From: a virus | DNA length: 28,675 nucleotides | IMG/VR virus record: IMGVR_UViG_3300013102_000059 | Coordinates: 1 to 28,675 of that record | Direction: 5' to 3' (one strand) | Shown here: one piece after another, positions 18,269 through 24,185 of the stretch | How the letters are laid out: each line of letters begins with the position of its first letter | Position numbering within the stretch: the first letter of the stretch is position 1 | Translations under genes and position numbers: made by a program | Notes under the pieces: generated by a model | The model's database searches: none | Told to the model about the DNA's origin: nothing | The model's input: the letters and a program-made list of their open reading frames with translations, nothing else

Positions 18269-19510
18269 TTAATTAAAAGTGACCCATTTAATCTCTATTT
18301 CTTTATTCTTGTCTATTATGTAGTAACTTTGAGATGGAGCGGATACTTTTCTTATTTTATTTAAAGAATAGTCATCAGCACCTTTGATACTTCCACTAAC
18401 GCTTATGTATTTTCCTAATCCTACTTCTGTGATATCTACAGTATGGTAATGTCCCATGATAGCTAGATCATAATTCACTCCATCTATATTAGAGTGTCTA
18501 GACAATAGGTGTAAGTCATTCTTGCTATCCAAGTCTCCATGAAGAGCTAAGATATTTACTCCATTTAATTGAAGATAATGCTTATAATCTTTTGCTTGTA
18601 CGTATTTAACATTTTCTTGATTAGAGTATTTTACGAATATCTCAATCGCATGATTGATAGCTTTAACTGCATGGTCGCCATCGATGTTCTTATCTTTATC
18701 AGTTATTCTATCGTGATTCCCTGCTATGCCTGCATATGTAACGATGAATTTCTCATTAGCTAACATGGTAATGAATTTAATTATTAAATCAGAAGCTTTA
18801 GTGATTTGCTCAGAGAATGCAAACTCAGTGCTAAATCCTTGTCCATAACGCATTGTAGAGTGTTCTACGACATCCCCAAGGTTTACTATGTAAAGTTCAT
18901 TTATATCTCTCTTACGAGCTTCTGTGATGATTTTAGAAGCATACTGACTCAATCTATCAACAGCGATTTCAAAGTTATATTTATTTACATCTGTATCAAC
19001 CAGTGCTCCTATATGCATGTCGGAAAGTGCAACAATCATTTTAGAATCTTTTTCTTCTGTAGGTTCATATGGTTGTAAATTATATTGACTAAAATCAAAA
19101 CTTCTGAAAGAATTTCCAATCTCTTCAAGTACTAGAGAAAAGTCGATTAGTTGATTTGTTCCTTTATTAATTTGTCGTAGCACATGTTGATTATCTCTTT
19201 TTTCATGTCTGATATCTCCGACTAGTTCTTTTATTGATTGCAACTTTGAGTCGGCTACCATATCCGCATATTTCTCTACTTGTGGCAATTCTCCTACGTT
19301 CTTCTGATAATCTTTGATTAAACAACGATAAGATTCATTAGTGTCTGAATTATAGAAACCTTCTATTTCCATCATATTCTTATGCATACGCCAGTTGCAC
19401 TTCCTAGAAGGGCTAGCCTTCTGTAATTCCTTCTTAAGCTTTACGGCTATGTTTAAATGGTTCTCATCCACCGTAACTAGTTCACCCTGTTGATTAGTAT
19501 ATTTTCTCAT
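18269..19510 (-). CDS. calcineurin-like metallophosphoesterase
   Basis: 413 residues from the ATG at 19508-19510, which follows AAGGGGATTAAC; an upstream in-frame start lacks a binding site. The N-terminal 150 residues are helical and unassigned. The C-terminal domain shows the full metal-binding set: Asp164/His166 in SDMHIG, Asp213 in LGDVVEHS, Asn265/His266 in GNHD, His324 in LHGD and His354/His356 in GHYH. It should hydrolyse phosphomonoesters or diesters with two bound metals. The substrate (nucleic acid end, nucleotide or protein) cannot be told from sequence. The preceding 64-residue gene is separated by a terminator, and a structured leader follows. Confidence 0.88.
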   Translation of the reverse strand: MRKYTNQQGELVTVDENHLNIAVKLKKELQKASPSRKCNWRMHKNMMEIEGFYNSDTNESYRCLIKDYQKNVGELPQVEKYADMVADSKLQSIKELVGDIRHEKRDNQHVLRQINKGTNQLIDFSLVLEEIGNSFRSFDFSQYNLQPYEPTEEKDSKMIVALSDMHIGALVDTDVNKYNFEIAVDRLSQYASKIITEARKRDINELYIVNLGDVVEHSTMRYGQGFSTEFAFSEQITKASDLIIKFITMLANEKFIVTYAGIAGNHDRITDKDKNIDGDHAVKAINHAIEIFVKYSNQENVKYVQAKDYKHYLQLNGVNILALHGDLDSKNDLHLLSRHSNIDGVNYDLAIMGHYHTVDITEVGLGKYISVSGSIKGADDYSLNKIRKVSAPSQSYYIIDKNKEIEIKWVTFN

Positions 19511-19535
19511 TGTTAATCCCCTTGTAATCTTATTG

Positions 19536-19577
19536 GTAAAAGCAGAATAAGCCAAAGGCTTTAGCCCTTGACTTATT
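19536..19577 (-). terminator. intrinsic terminator after 64-residue gene
   Basis: A long stem at 19546-19577 (AATAAG...CTTATT with inner GGGCT/AGCC pairs) is followed on the minus strand by CTGCTTTT. It lies about 40 bases after the stop of the small gene and 26 bases before the ribosome binding site of the metallophosphoesterase gene, so that gene depends on read-through or an unseen promoter. Confidence 0.75.
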
Positions 19578-19616
19578 TTCTGTCTTCCCGACCACTTGCC
19601 ATATGCAAGAAATATT

Positions 19617-19811
19617 CTATTTAGATGTCTCTGATAATTCTTTTAATGCTTTTTCTTTTAAAAACTTATCTTTAGCTTCTTCTCGCTCTTTCTTAAGTTC
19701 TAATACTTCTTTATCGTATTCTGCTTTAGTAATCACTCGACCTTTATTGTATTGCGGTTCGAATGACTTACCATTTTTTCTAGCTTCTTGTCTTCGTTCT
19801 TGTCTAGTCAT
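19617..19811 (-). CDS. small basic/coiled-coil hypothetical protein
   Basis: 64 residues, MTRQERRQEARKNGKSFEPQYNKGRVITKAEYDK followed by a highly charged helix rich in Lys and Glu that should form a coiled coil. The ribosome binding site AAAGGGGGC is seven bases before the ATG. It follows the Ro60-like gene by 38 bases and is closed by its own terminator, so the two are probably one transcription unit. No function is recognised. Confidence 0.75.
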   Translation of the reverse strand: MTRQERRQEARKNGKSFEPQYNKGRVITKAEYDKEVLELKKEREEAKDKFLKEKALKELSETSK

Positions 19812-19844
19812 ATGTAAAGCCCCCTTTTAGTCTAATCAGAAGAA

Positions 19845-19858
19845 ACAGCTTACGCTGT
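19845..19858 (-). terminator. small GNRA hairpin at the end of the Ro60-like gene
   Basis: ACAGC-GUAA-GCUGU followed by UUUCUUCU; the hairpin overlaps the stop codon. It may be a weak terminator. The arm repeats the ACAGC pentamer found in the Y-like RNAs, which may be chance given its length. Confidence 0.4.
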
Positions 19859-21313
19859 AACTTCTGCATATCTTTCTGAATCTACAACCTCTAACATAAA
19901 GTCATAAGGCGTTTTTCCATCGTTGTTCAATAGCTGAGTCAAGATGCTTGGCGAGAATCCGCTTACAAGTTGTACTCCTTGTGCATTTTTTGTGACTGGC
20001 GAGTTGCCATAAGCGTTTACATTCCAAAATACAATGTTAGGGAAATCGTAACCTTTTGAGTTAAATTTCTTTTCCATTTCTTTAAAGATATGTACGCTTG
20101 TACCATTGATGTTATAGCTGTCAAACTGCATATCAGAGATAATGTAGATTTTCTTAACAACTTCATCGTTTGACAAGCTGTATGCATCTGCTACATCTAA
20201 TACAGTTTGTAACGCTTTTTGAATATTAGTGCTATAACCTTTACGAGCTTGGATATTATGCACTTTATCAACAATGTTACTTCCTGTGATTTTGACCATA
20301 GATGGCTCATCTGTAAATGTCATAAAGTGATCCTTGTAGATACCTTTATTACGTTCTGCAATGTACATCGCAAGAGCGATAGATACATTCATTGGTGTAC
20401 CATTCATAGACTCACTTACGTCAGCCATTACTAATGAATCCTCAGTTTTGTCACCAATGAAGTCAGTTAGATTTTGCCATTGACCTTCAAACAGCTTAAT
20501 ATCTTGTTCAGATACTTCTCGTCTGCCACGCCCACCACTAGCACCTAAAATCTTGCCAACGATGTCGTTTGGATATAGAGTTCCTGCATTTACTTTGACT
20601 TCACCTTTTTCAAGAGAGTCTAAGAATGACTTGTAACGCACTTCATCATTGCGGAAGAATGCACCACGATATTGCATACCTGCTTTTGATGGCAACTTAG
20701 AATAATCGATATCACCGTAATTCTTCTCTGTAAGCTTAGTCTCAACTAGGTTGATTTTAGCTCTAAGACTAGATAATGCTTTTCGATATTTCTTTGGTGT
20801 AGTACCAAAAGCTTCACGTAAAATTTTTGCATACTTCTTAGTTTGTTGACTAGAAGTGTTTTCAGATGGCATCCACTTAGCAAGTAAGCTAGGATTATCA
20901 GACATCATATCTGTTGCTAGTTGACTAACAACTAATGATGCTACATCGCCTTTTAAGCTAGTATCTAATAAGACCCATAGGTCATCCCATCGACCAAACT
21001 CTGGTACTAGGTGTAGATTTTTCTTTAAAGAATCTTTATTGTGTAATGCTAGATGCTTTAAAGATAATTTGAAGAATTTTCTTTCTCCTTGACCTTGCTT
21101 GATGTCACGCAAGTAGAATAACGTCTTCATTGCTAACGTTGGGTTTTCAGCGTATGCGGTTGAGAATAATCTTACGATATCACTATCGCTACGTTGTCTC
21201 ATTGCTCCACCTTGAGAAAATAAATCTAAAACTGCTGATGTTGTTGAGTTATAAGCTTTAGCTCCATTAGCAGTTGTTGTTTCGTTAAAATGATTGTTTA
21301 AATGATTAATCAT
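19850..21313 (-). CDS. Ro60-like TROVE/DUF2828-type protein with vWA domain
   Basis: 487 residues. I choose the ATG at 21311-21313; a GTG three codons earlier sits only two bases from the AGGAG site. Residues 15-280 form a helical repeat region with TROVE/DUF2828 hallmarks: FYLRDIKQGQGER (66-78) and PEFGRWDDL (104-112). Residues 290-487 form a von Willebrand A domain with an intact metal site: DVSES (Asp298, Ser300, Ser302), Thr362 and Asp394 in SDMQFD. The closing segment PNIVFWNVNAYG...LVSGFSPSILTQLL is characteristic of DUF2828. Ro60 proteins hold Y RNAs on the outside of a helical ring and misfolded RNA ends in its hole. Three Y-like RNAs lie immediately upstream under promoter 21845-21873, and others in the tRNA array. 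Y RNA binding is inferred. Confidence 0.85.
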   Translation of the reverse strand: MINHLNNHFNETTTANGAKAYNSTTSAVLDLFSQGGAMRQRSDSDIVRLFSTAYAENPTLAMKTLFYLRDIKQGQGERKFFKLSLKHLALHNKDSLKKNLHLVPEFGRWDDLWVLLDTSLKGDVASLVVSQLATDMMSDNPSLLAKWMPSENTSSQQTKKYAKILREAFGTTPKKYRKALSSLRAKINLVETKLTEKNYGDIDYSKLPSKAGMQYRGAFFRNDEVRYKSFLDSLEKGEVKVNAGTLYPNDIVGKILGASGGRGRREVSEQDIKLFEGQWQNLTDFIGDKTEDSLVMADVSESMNGTPMNVSIALAMYIAERNKGIYKDHFMTFTDEPSMVKITGSNIVDKVHNIQARKGYSTNIQKALQTVLDVADAYSLSNDEVVKKIYIISDMQFDSYNINGTSVHIFKEMEKKFNSKGYDFPNIVFWNVNAYGNSPVTKNAQGVQLVSGFSPSILTQLLNNDGKTPYDFMLEVVDSERYAEVTA

Positions 21314-21409
21314 AATTATCACTACTCCTTTTAATTTTTTATATTTTTTATTTTTAAATACATTCTCAAATTCTATAAATAAAATACAAGAATCTATTTA
21401 AAAATTATT

Positions 21410-21475
21410 CAAGACACAAGTAAGACAAAATAATATTTCTACATTATGTATTTGTTATTAGCTGTATGTGTCTTT
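21410..21475 (-). ncRNA. Y-like RNA 1
   Basis: Minus strand: AAGACACA at the 5' side pairs perfectly with UGUGUCUU at the 3' side (21467-21474 with 21411-21418), followed by G. Inside the 5' arm, GACAC is followed by AU and then ACAGC, the family signature. The interior is about 40 bases, AU-rich, with a small UACA/UGUA hairpin. It ends about 97 bases before the Ro60-like start codon, in the 5' untranslated part of that gene's transcript. Confidence 0.7.
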
Positions 21476-21488
21476 TATAATAATTTAA

Positions 21489-21608
21489 CAAGGCTCTACT
21501 TGTCGTATTTCTATGGTTATTTCTATGGTCTTGCTAGTATGATTCTTTTCATTACTATTCTTTTATATGATTGTAGGTTTTGTTTGTAGATTGCTGTAAT
21601 GAGCCTTT
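21489..21608 (-). ncRNA. Y-like RNA 3, covaried stem
   Basis: The terminal stem is AAGGCUC/GAGCCUU (21601-21607 with 21490-21496) instead of AAGACAC/GUGUCUU: two base pairs have changed on both sides while pairing is kept. AUU and then ACAGC follow the 5' arm, and the 3' arm is followed by G. The interior holds an AGUAAUGA...UCAUACU hairpin and a tandem 12-base direct repeat (ACCATAGAAATA, about 21502-21530). It lies between Y-like RNA 1 and a structured RNA, upstream of the Ro60-like gene. Confidence 0.65.
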
Positions 21609-21630
21609 AATTTTTCAAGAGTAGGACTGT

Positions 21631-21751
21631 AGTTTCCACGCTACTTAGTTGATACCAAATAGCCTTTGCGGAATGGTCTGGTATTTTATTGTGCATTACT
21701 GACTCAACCTCTAGTTTCGCAACTATATCGTTGAGCTTTCATGCTGAAACT
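21631..21751 (-). ncRNA. structured RNA with three-way-junction shape
   Basis: Minus strand: AGUUUC (21751-21746) pairs with GAAACU (21636-21631). Inside are a long hairpin CUCAAC...GUUGAG (21735-21703) capped by UAGUU-GCGA-AACUA, a GNRA loop, and a second hairpin AUACCA...UGGUAU (21684-21652). The ACAGC signature is reduced to AGC after the closing stem. It may be a divergent Y-like RNA or another folded leader element between promoter 21845-21873 and the Ro60-like gene. An alternative pairing GUAG/CUAC competes with the closing stem. Confidence 0.45.
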
Positions 21752-21753
21752 TA

Positions 21754-21829
21754 TTAACTAGACACACAAAATATAATTCTTCTCAAATGAAATTTTATAG
21801 GGTTTGTGATTGCTGTAGGTGTCTATTAA
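21754..21829 (-). ncRNA. Y-like RNA 2, promoter-proximal
   Basis: The terminal stem UAGACAC/GUGUCUA (21825-21819 with 21758-21764) is extended by UUAA/UUAA with one bulged G. CU and then ACAGC follow the 5' arm. The interior contains CACAAA, which can pair with UUUGUG next to the 3' arm. The -10 box of promoter 21845-21873 ends about 16 bases upstream, so this RNA should be at the very 5' end of the transcript that runs through Y-like RNAs 3 and 1 into the Ro60-like gene. Confidence 0.75.
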
Positions 21830-21844
21830 CTAACTTATATACTT

Positions 21845-21873
21845 ATTATATCATTATTTATTACATCTGTCAA
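21845..21873 (-). promoter_or_regulatory. sigma-A promoter, drives Y-like RNAs and Ro60-like gene
   Basis: TTGACA (21873-21868), spacer of 17, TATAAT (21850-21845), with an extended -10 (ATGATATAAT). The spacer half AATAATGATATAAT is shared with the other four promoters of the window. Predicted start near 21838. It lies 15 bases past the stop of the 73-residue gene. Confidence 0.88.
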
Positions 21874-21887
21874 CTACTTATAACACG

Positions 21888-22109
21888 TTATTTATTAAAT
21901 AATTTCTGTACTTCTTTTGCTTCAATTAATCCTTCTTCTGTTACAGGGAAGATTGCAAGTGCGATTTCTTTGTCTCGTTTGTATTCTACTGAATACTCTT
22001 TAGTAGTAACAACTTTTTCTCCTTTGAGATTCTTCGTCTCAGAAGTAAATGGTTCAACTACCGCATAACGCATTCCGTAAATTGTCTTAATCTTTTTAAT
22101 ATGAGCCAT
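21888..22109 (-). CDS. small hypothetical protein
   Basis: 73 residues, MAHIKKIKTIYGMRYAVVEPFTSETKNLKGEKVVTTKEYSVEYKRDKEIALAIFPVTEEGLIEAKEVQKLFNK. The start is the ATG at 22107-22109, after GGGAGAGATTTTAAA. A longer in-frame version would begin inside Y-like RNA 4 and has no binding site. It is probably a small beta-strand protein followed by a helix. No family is recognised. It is bracketed by Y-like RNA 4 upstream and the Ro60 promoter downstream. Confidence 0.75.
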   Translation of the reverse strand: MAHIKKIKTIYGMRYAVVEPFTSETKNLKGEKVVTTKEYSVEYKRDKEIALAIFPVTEEGLIEAKEVQKLFNK

Positions 22110-22143
22110 TTTAAAATCTCTCCCTTTATAGTTAATTTTAAAA

Positions 22144-22197
22144 CAAGACACAGTATACTATCCGATTAGTGGTTGGTGTAGTTGCTGTTTGTGTCTT
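22144..22197 (-). ncRNA. Y-like RNA 4
   Basis: Terminal stem AAGACACA/UGUGUCUU (22197-22190 with 22145-22152), G after the 3' arm, AA and then ACAGC after GACAC. The interior of about 38 bases includes ACUA that can pair with UAGU, around an ACCAACCACUAAUCGGA loop. It lies between the nuclease gene and the 73-residue gene, 34 bases before the latter's start codon. It is the shortest member. Confidence 0.7.
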
Positions 22198-22217
22198 AAG
22201 TCGTGTATGTGGCTTAT

Positions 22218-22634
22218 TTATATATTTGATAATACATTTTCAAAAAGATAATCTTCTGCCATTCTTATACCTTTTGCTTGATTATTTTTTGGTTTTTCAA
22301 TTCTTAGATTTACTGCTCTTAACGGATCGCCATCATTCTTAAGTAAGTAGCAACTGTTATTCTCTATACAATGTAAAGCGAAATAATCAACTTCATCAGA
22401 AGTATATTTGTAATCTACATCATAACGTCTACTAGTTAATCCGAAAGTCATTACTCCATCTGTAATATGTTGAATAGTTTTTATCTGTATTCTCTGCAAA
22501 CTTCCATCGAGAAATACTACTAAGTCAGATTGCTCATTGTCGCCAAAAGGTATATACACAGGTATTCCATAAGAAACAAACTCTGCTAATACTTTAGCTT
22601 CTCCAATGTTGCCAATCGATTTTGTATTTATCAT
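22218..22634 (-). CDS. PD-(D/E)XK nuclease-like protein
   Basis: 138 residues. The core nuclease pattern is visible: Glu12 in GNIGEAKVLAEFVSYGIPVYIPFG, Asp37 in QSDLVVFLDG and Gln50-Ile-Lys52 in RIQIKT. This order (GxxGE, D, QxK) is that of the small PD-(D/E)XK endonucleases associated with group I introns and of related resolvase-like enzymes. The start follows AAGGAGAATTAGTTT, 18 bases past the end of tRNA-Ile, so it is probably co-transcribed with the tRNA array. It could be a free-standing homing endonuclease targeting tRNA genes, or a nuclease acting on phage or host DNA. I found no intron around it. Confidence 0.75.
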   Translation of the reverse strand: MINTKSIGNIGEAKVLAEFVSYGIPVYIPFGDNEQSDLVVFLDGSLQRIQIKTIQHITDGVMTFGLTSRRYDVDYKYTSDEVDYFALHCIENNSCYLLKNDGDPLRAVNLRIEKPKNNQAKGIRMAEDYLFENVLSNI

Positions 22635-22652
22635 AAACTAATTCTCCTTATT

Positions 22653-22727
22653 TGGTACTAAGGGCAGGATTTGAACCTGCGACCTACGAATTATCGGTTC
22701 GTTGCTCTACCTCTGAGCTACCCTAGT
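22653..22727 (-). tRNA. tRNA-Ile (anticodon GAU)
   Basis: Acceptor ACUAGGG/CCUUAGU, D-arm AGCUCAGAGGUAGAGC, anticodon stem ACGAA/UUCGU with loop CCGAUAA, T-arm GCAGG-UUCAAAU-CCUGC, encoded CCA. Position 33 is C rather than the usual U. It is the last tRNA of the array, 18 bases before the nuclease gene. Confidence 0.88.
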
Positions 22728-22734
22728 ATATCGG

Positions 22735-22810
22735 CACTGTAGGTTGGAATCGAACCAACGACCTTTTCCTCGGAATAAACGAATGCTCTGCCAAACTGAG
22801 CTACTACAGT
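22735..22810 (-). tRNA. tRNA with irregular anticodon arm, identity unclear
   Basis: Acceptor ACUGUAG/CUACAGU, D-arm GCUC/GAGC and T-arm GUUGG-UUCGAUU-CCAAC are sound. The stretch between the D- and T-arms is 25 bases, two or three more than normal, and no 5-bp stem with a 7-base loop fits. The best partial pairing (AUUCG/CGAGG) would display UAU (Ile, AUA). CCA is not encoded (CCG). It may be a decaying gene. Confidence 0.7.
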
Positions 22811-22814
22811 ATTA

Positions 22815-22889
22815 TGGTGGCTTCGGTTGGTAACGCTCCAACGTCTACGGATTTTCAGTCCGTCACTAATCTACCTCAGTTACGAAGCC
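22815..22889 (-). tRNA. tRNA-Phe (anticodon GAA)
   Basis: Acceptor GGCUUCG/CGAAGCC, anticodon stem ACGGA/UCCGU with loop CUGAAAA, encoded CCA. The T-loop region is GGAGCGUUACCAACC, a departure from the UUCRA consensus, so the T-arm is unusual. Adjoins the irregular tRNA downstream. Confidence 0.85.
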
Positions 22890-22895
22890 ATTTGA

Positions 22896-22964
22896 TTGCG
22901 GAGAAGGGAATCGAACCCTTTCATCGAGCTTATGAAGCTCAAGTCAAAACCGATTTGCTCCGCA
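22896..22964 (-). tRNA. tRNA-Met or Ile2 (anticodon CAU)
   Basis: Acceptor UGCGGAG/CUCCGCA, T-arm AAGGG-UUCGAUU-CCCUU, anticodon stem UGAGC/GCUCG with loop UUCAUAA. The D-arm is short and weakly paired. CCA is not encoded. CAU may be elongator Met, or Ile if modified to read AUA. There is no run of three G-C pairs in the anticodon stem, so it is not an initiator. Confidence 0.8.
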
Positions 22965-23405
22965 ATGATAATAAATTAAACCTTGTCGCTCATCCTTTTT
23001 CTACTCTTGCGACTTTGACAACGCTAATTGTCTACCATGTGATTTACAAGATTCCGCAAAGAATAGCGTACTCATAAACTCCACGCATGGATATGAAGGT
23101 TTAAAGAACTTGGTGACGACCTAGCTAGCTTAGCCTAGTATCACAAGTGTACCTATCTCACTTGTTTCTGTGTCCTTATTTCTACACTCTTTCGAGTGCT
23201 ACCACAGCGTAGCCCCTAGTCACCGTAGGAGGTAGGTAAATCAACACAGGAAGGACGGTTAATCCTTCATTTCTCTATAGCTAACGGTCAACCTTTCCGT
23301 TGTCTGTGCTGATATCTATATCGGACACATTGATGGAGTGCAACCCAATCACTTTTCTAAGCCGTTTTGGAAGACGTATGAAAAATAATAAAACAGTAGT
23401 CTTAA
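22965..23405 (-). other. 441-base gene-free stretch with many hairpins
   Basis: No credible protein or tRNA gene. On the minus strand there are several clean hairpins: CAACGG-type AACGG/CCGUU (23283-23301), AAGGA/UCCUU (23251-23267), CACUC-GAAA-GAGUG with a GNRA loop (23185-23198), CAAGUG/CACUUG (23144-23164), GACAA/UUGUC (23017-23032) and GUCGC/GCGAC (22985-23013). The density suggests a folded RNA of about 300-400 bases, transcribed with the tRNAs. I do not recognise it as RNase P RNA, tmRNA or a group I or II intron. Confidence 0.5.
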
Positions 23406-23478
23406 TCAGCATGGAGGAACTCGAATCCTCTTAACTCGCTTCACAGGCGAGTGCCTTAACCAGTTAGGCTACACACTG
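23406..23478 (-). tRNA. tRNA-His (anticodon GUG)
   Basis: Acceptor CAGUGUG/CAUGCUG, D-arm GCC/GGC, anticodon stem CUCGC/GCGAG with loop CUGUGAA, T-arm GAGGA-UUCGAGU-UCCUC. The discriminator is A and the base before position 1 is A, so the usual G-1:C73 pair of bacterial tRNA-His is absent. CCA is not encoded. Confidence 0.88.
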
Positions 23479-23482
23479 TAAG

Positions 23483-23585
23483 CTAGATTCGATGCGACAA
23501 AGTTACGCTGACCTTGTAGTTGGTTTTACGTCTATCACTTGGGATAATTCCCAGATAGACACCAACCTGCTCTTTTCGAATCTAC
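23483..23585 (-). ncRNA. divergent Y-like RNA candidate (Y10)
   Basis: A perfect 9-bp closing stem UAGAUUCGA/UCGAAUCUA (23584-23576 with 23492-23484), then G after the 3' arm as in the family. AA and then AGAGC replace the NN-ACAGC signature. Inside is a long compound hairpin: GUUGGU/ACCAAC, GUCUAUC/GAUAGAC and UGGGA/UCCCA (23519-23566). Its 3' end is 4 bases from the 5' end of tRNA-His, the same arrangement as Y-like RNAs 5, 6 and 7. Confidence 0.5.
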
Positions 23586-23817
23586 TTTACAAAGTGTAGA
23601 CAAATCTATCAATGTCTTATGGCTAAAGTGAAACTTTGTCACTGCTTTTTTGAGAGATTAGTCATTTGATAAAACTATCTTTTTATACATATAATTGCAC
23701 ACATACTCCATTCTGACATTAGTAATTTATTAGACTACCGTAGTGATGTGTTTTACAGCATTGAAATTAATTCGCAATTACATAATATAAGTGAGCAAAA
23801 CCTTTATAAATCTCACT
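23586..23817 (-). other. AT-rich spacer between two Y-like RNAs
   Basis: No gene, promoter or ACAGC signature. Small hairpins only: GUGA-CAAAGUU-UCAC (about 23627-23641) and GAUA/UAUC. Probably transcribed spacer. Confidence 0.5.
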
Positions 23818-23897
23818 CCCAACTCTACCTAGAAGATACGAGGTAGCATTCCTCAGTATAATTCCTTACACGTTGATCTTCGAGCTGTTAAGTTGGT
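23818..23897 (-). ncRNA. Y-like RNA 9, different stem sequence
   Basis: Terminal stem CCAACUU/GAGUUGG (23896-23890 with 23825-23819), followed by ACAGC after one to three unpaired bases and by G after the 3' arm. The interior is an ordered junction: GAAGAU/AUCUUC encloses GUGUAA-GGAA-UUAUAC (GNRA loop) and GAGG-AAUGCUA-CCUC, a 4-bp stem with a 7-base loop. The stem sequence shares nothing with GACAC/GUGUC, yet architecture and signature are kept. It lies 48 bases downstream of tRNA-Trp. Confidence 0.6.
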
Positions 23898-23945
23898 TTA
23901 TTAACTCCGTTTCCGTACCTATGCTAACAGGTGGAGCGGTAATAA

Positions 23946-24026
23946 CAGGGGTAGAAGGAATCGAACCTCTTGGAAATGGATTTGGAGTCCATCGGCTTAC
24001 CTCTCGCCTTTAATCCTCTTACCCCC
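23946..24026 (-). tRNA. tRNA-Trp (anticodon CCA), with extra bases before D-arm
   Basis: Acceptor GGGGGUA/UACCCCU, anticodon stem AUGGA/UCCAU with loop CUCCAAA, T-loop UUCGAUU. Eleven bases instead of two lie between the acceptor and the D-stem GGC/GCC, making the gene about nine bases too long, and the T-stem has a mismatch. CCA is not encoded. It may still fold, but its function is uncertain. Confidence 0.75.
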
Positions 24027-24035
24027 AAAATGTAG

Positions 24036-24109
24036 ATATAATAGGAGCTTAGTTGCTTGGGTTCTATCTATTACAACAGTATCTATGCTTAAACTGTAAC
24101 CTATTATAT
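24036..24109 (-). ncRNA. divergent Y-like RNA candidate (Y11)
   Basis: A 10-bp stem AUAUAAUAGG/CCUAUUAUAU (24109-24100 with 24045-24036). UU and then ACAGU follow the 5' arm, one base off the ACAGC signature. Its 3' end is 9 bases from the 5' end of tRNA-Trp. A competing hairpin, UUACAGU with ACUGU-UGUAA, would sequester the signature. The rest of the gap (24110-24185) holds hairpins CAGCCU/AGGCUG and AGUCU-GUGG-AGACU and no gene. Confidence 0.4.
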
Positions 24110-24185
24110 AATAGTCTTCGTCTTTTCTTTTCAGCCTAGAACACCAGTAAGGCTGTGTGGGTTTTGGAAGTCTCCACAGACTTTA

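Noticed and set aside
19603-19830. Plus-strand frame of 75 codons
   Set aside because: It is antisense to the 64-residue gene, which has a strong ribosome binding site and a terminator.
22814-23077. Plus-strand frame of 87 codons
   Set aside because: It runs antisense through two tRNA genes and has no binding site.
22965-23405. Group I or II intron in the tRNA array
   Set aside because: No conserved intron core sequence, no domain V and no split tRNA were found; the PD-(D/E)XK gene lies outside this stretch.
24144-24185. ACAGC next to CCCAC (near 24155) as a further Y-like RNA
   Set aside because: The bases beside it do not pair at a sensible distance; the pentamer instead lies in a local CAGCCU/AGGCUG hairpin.
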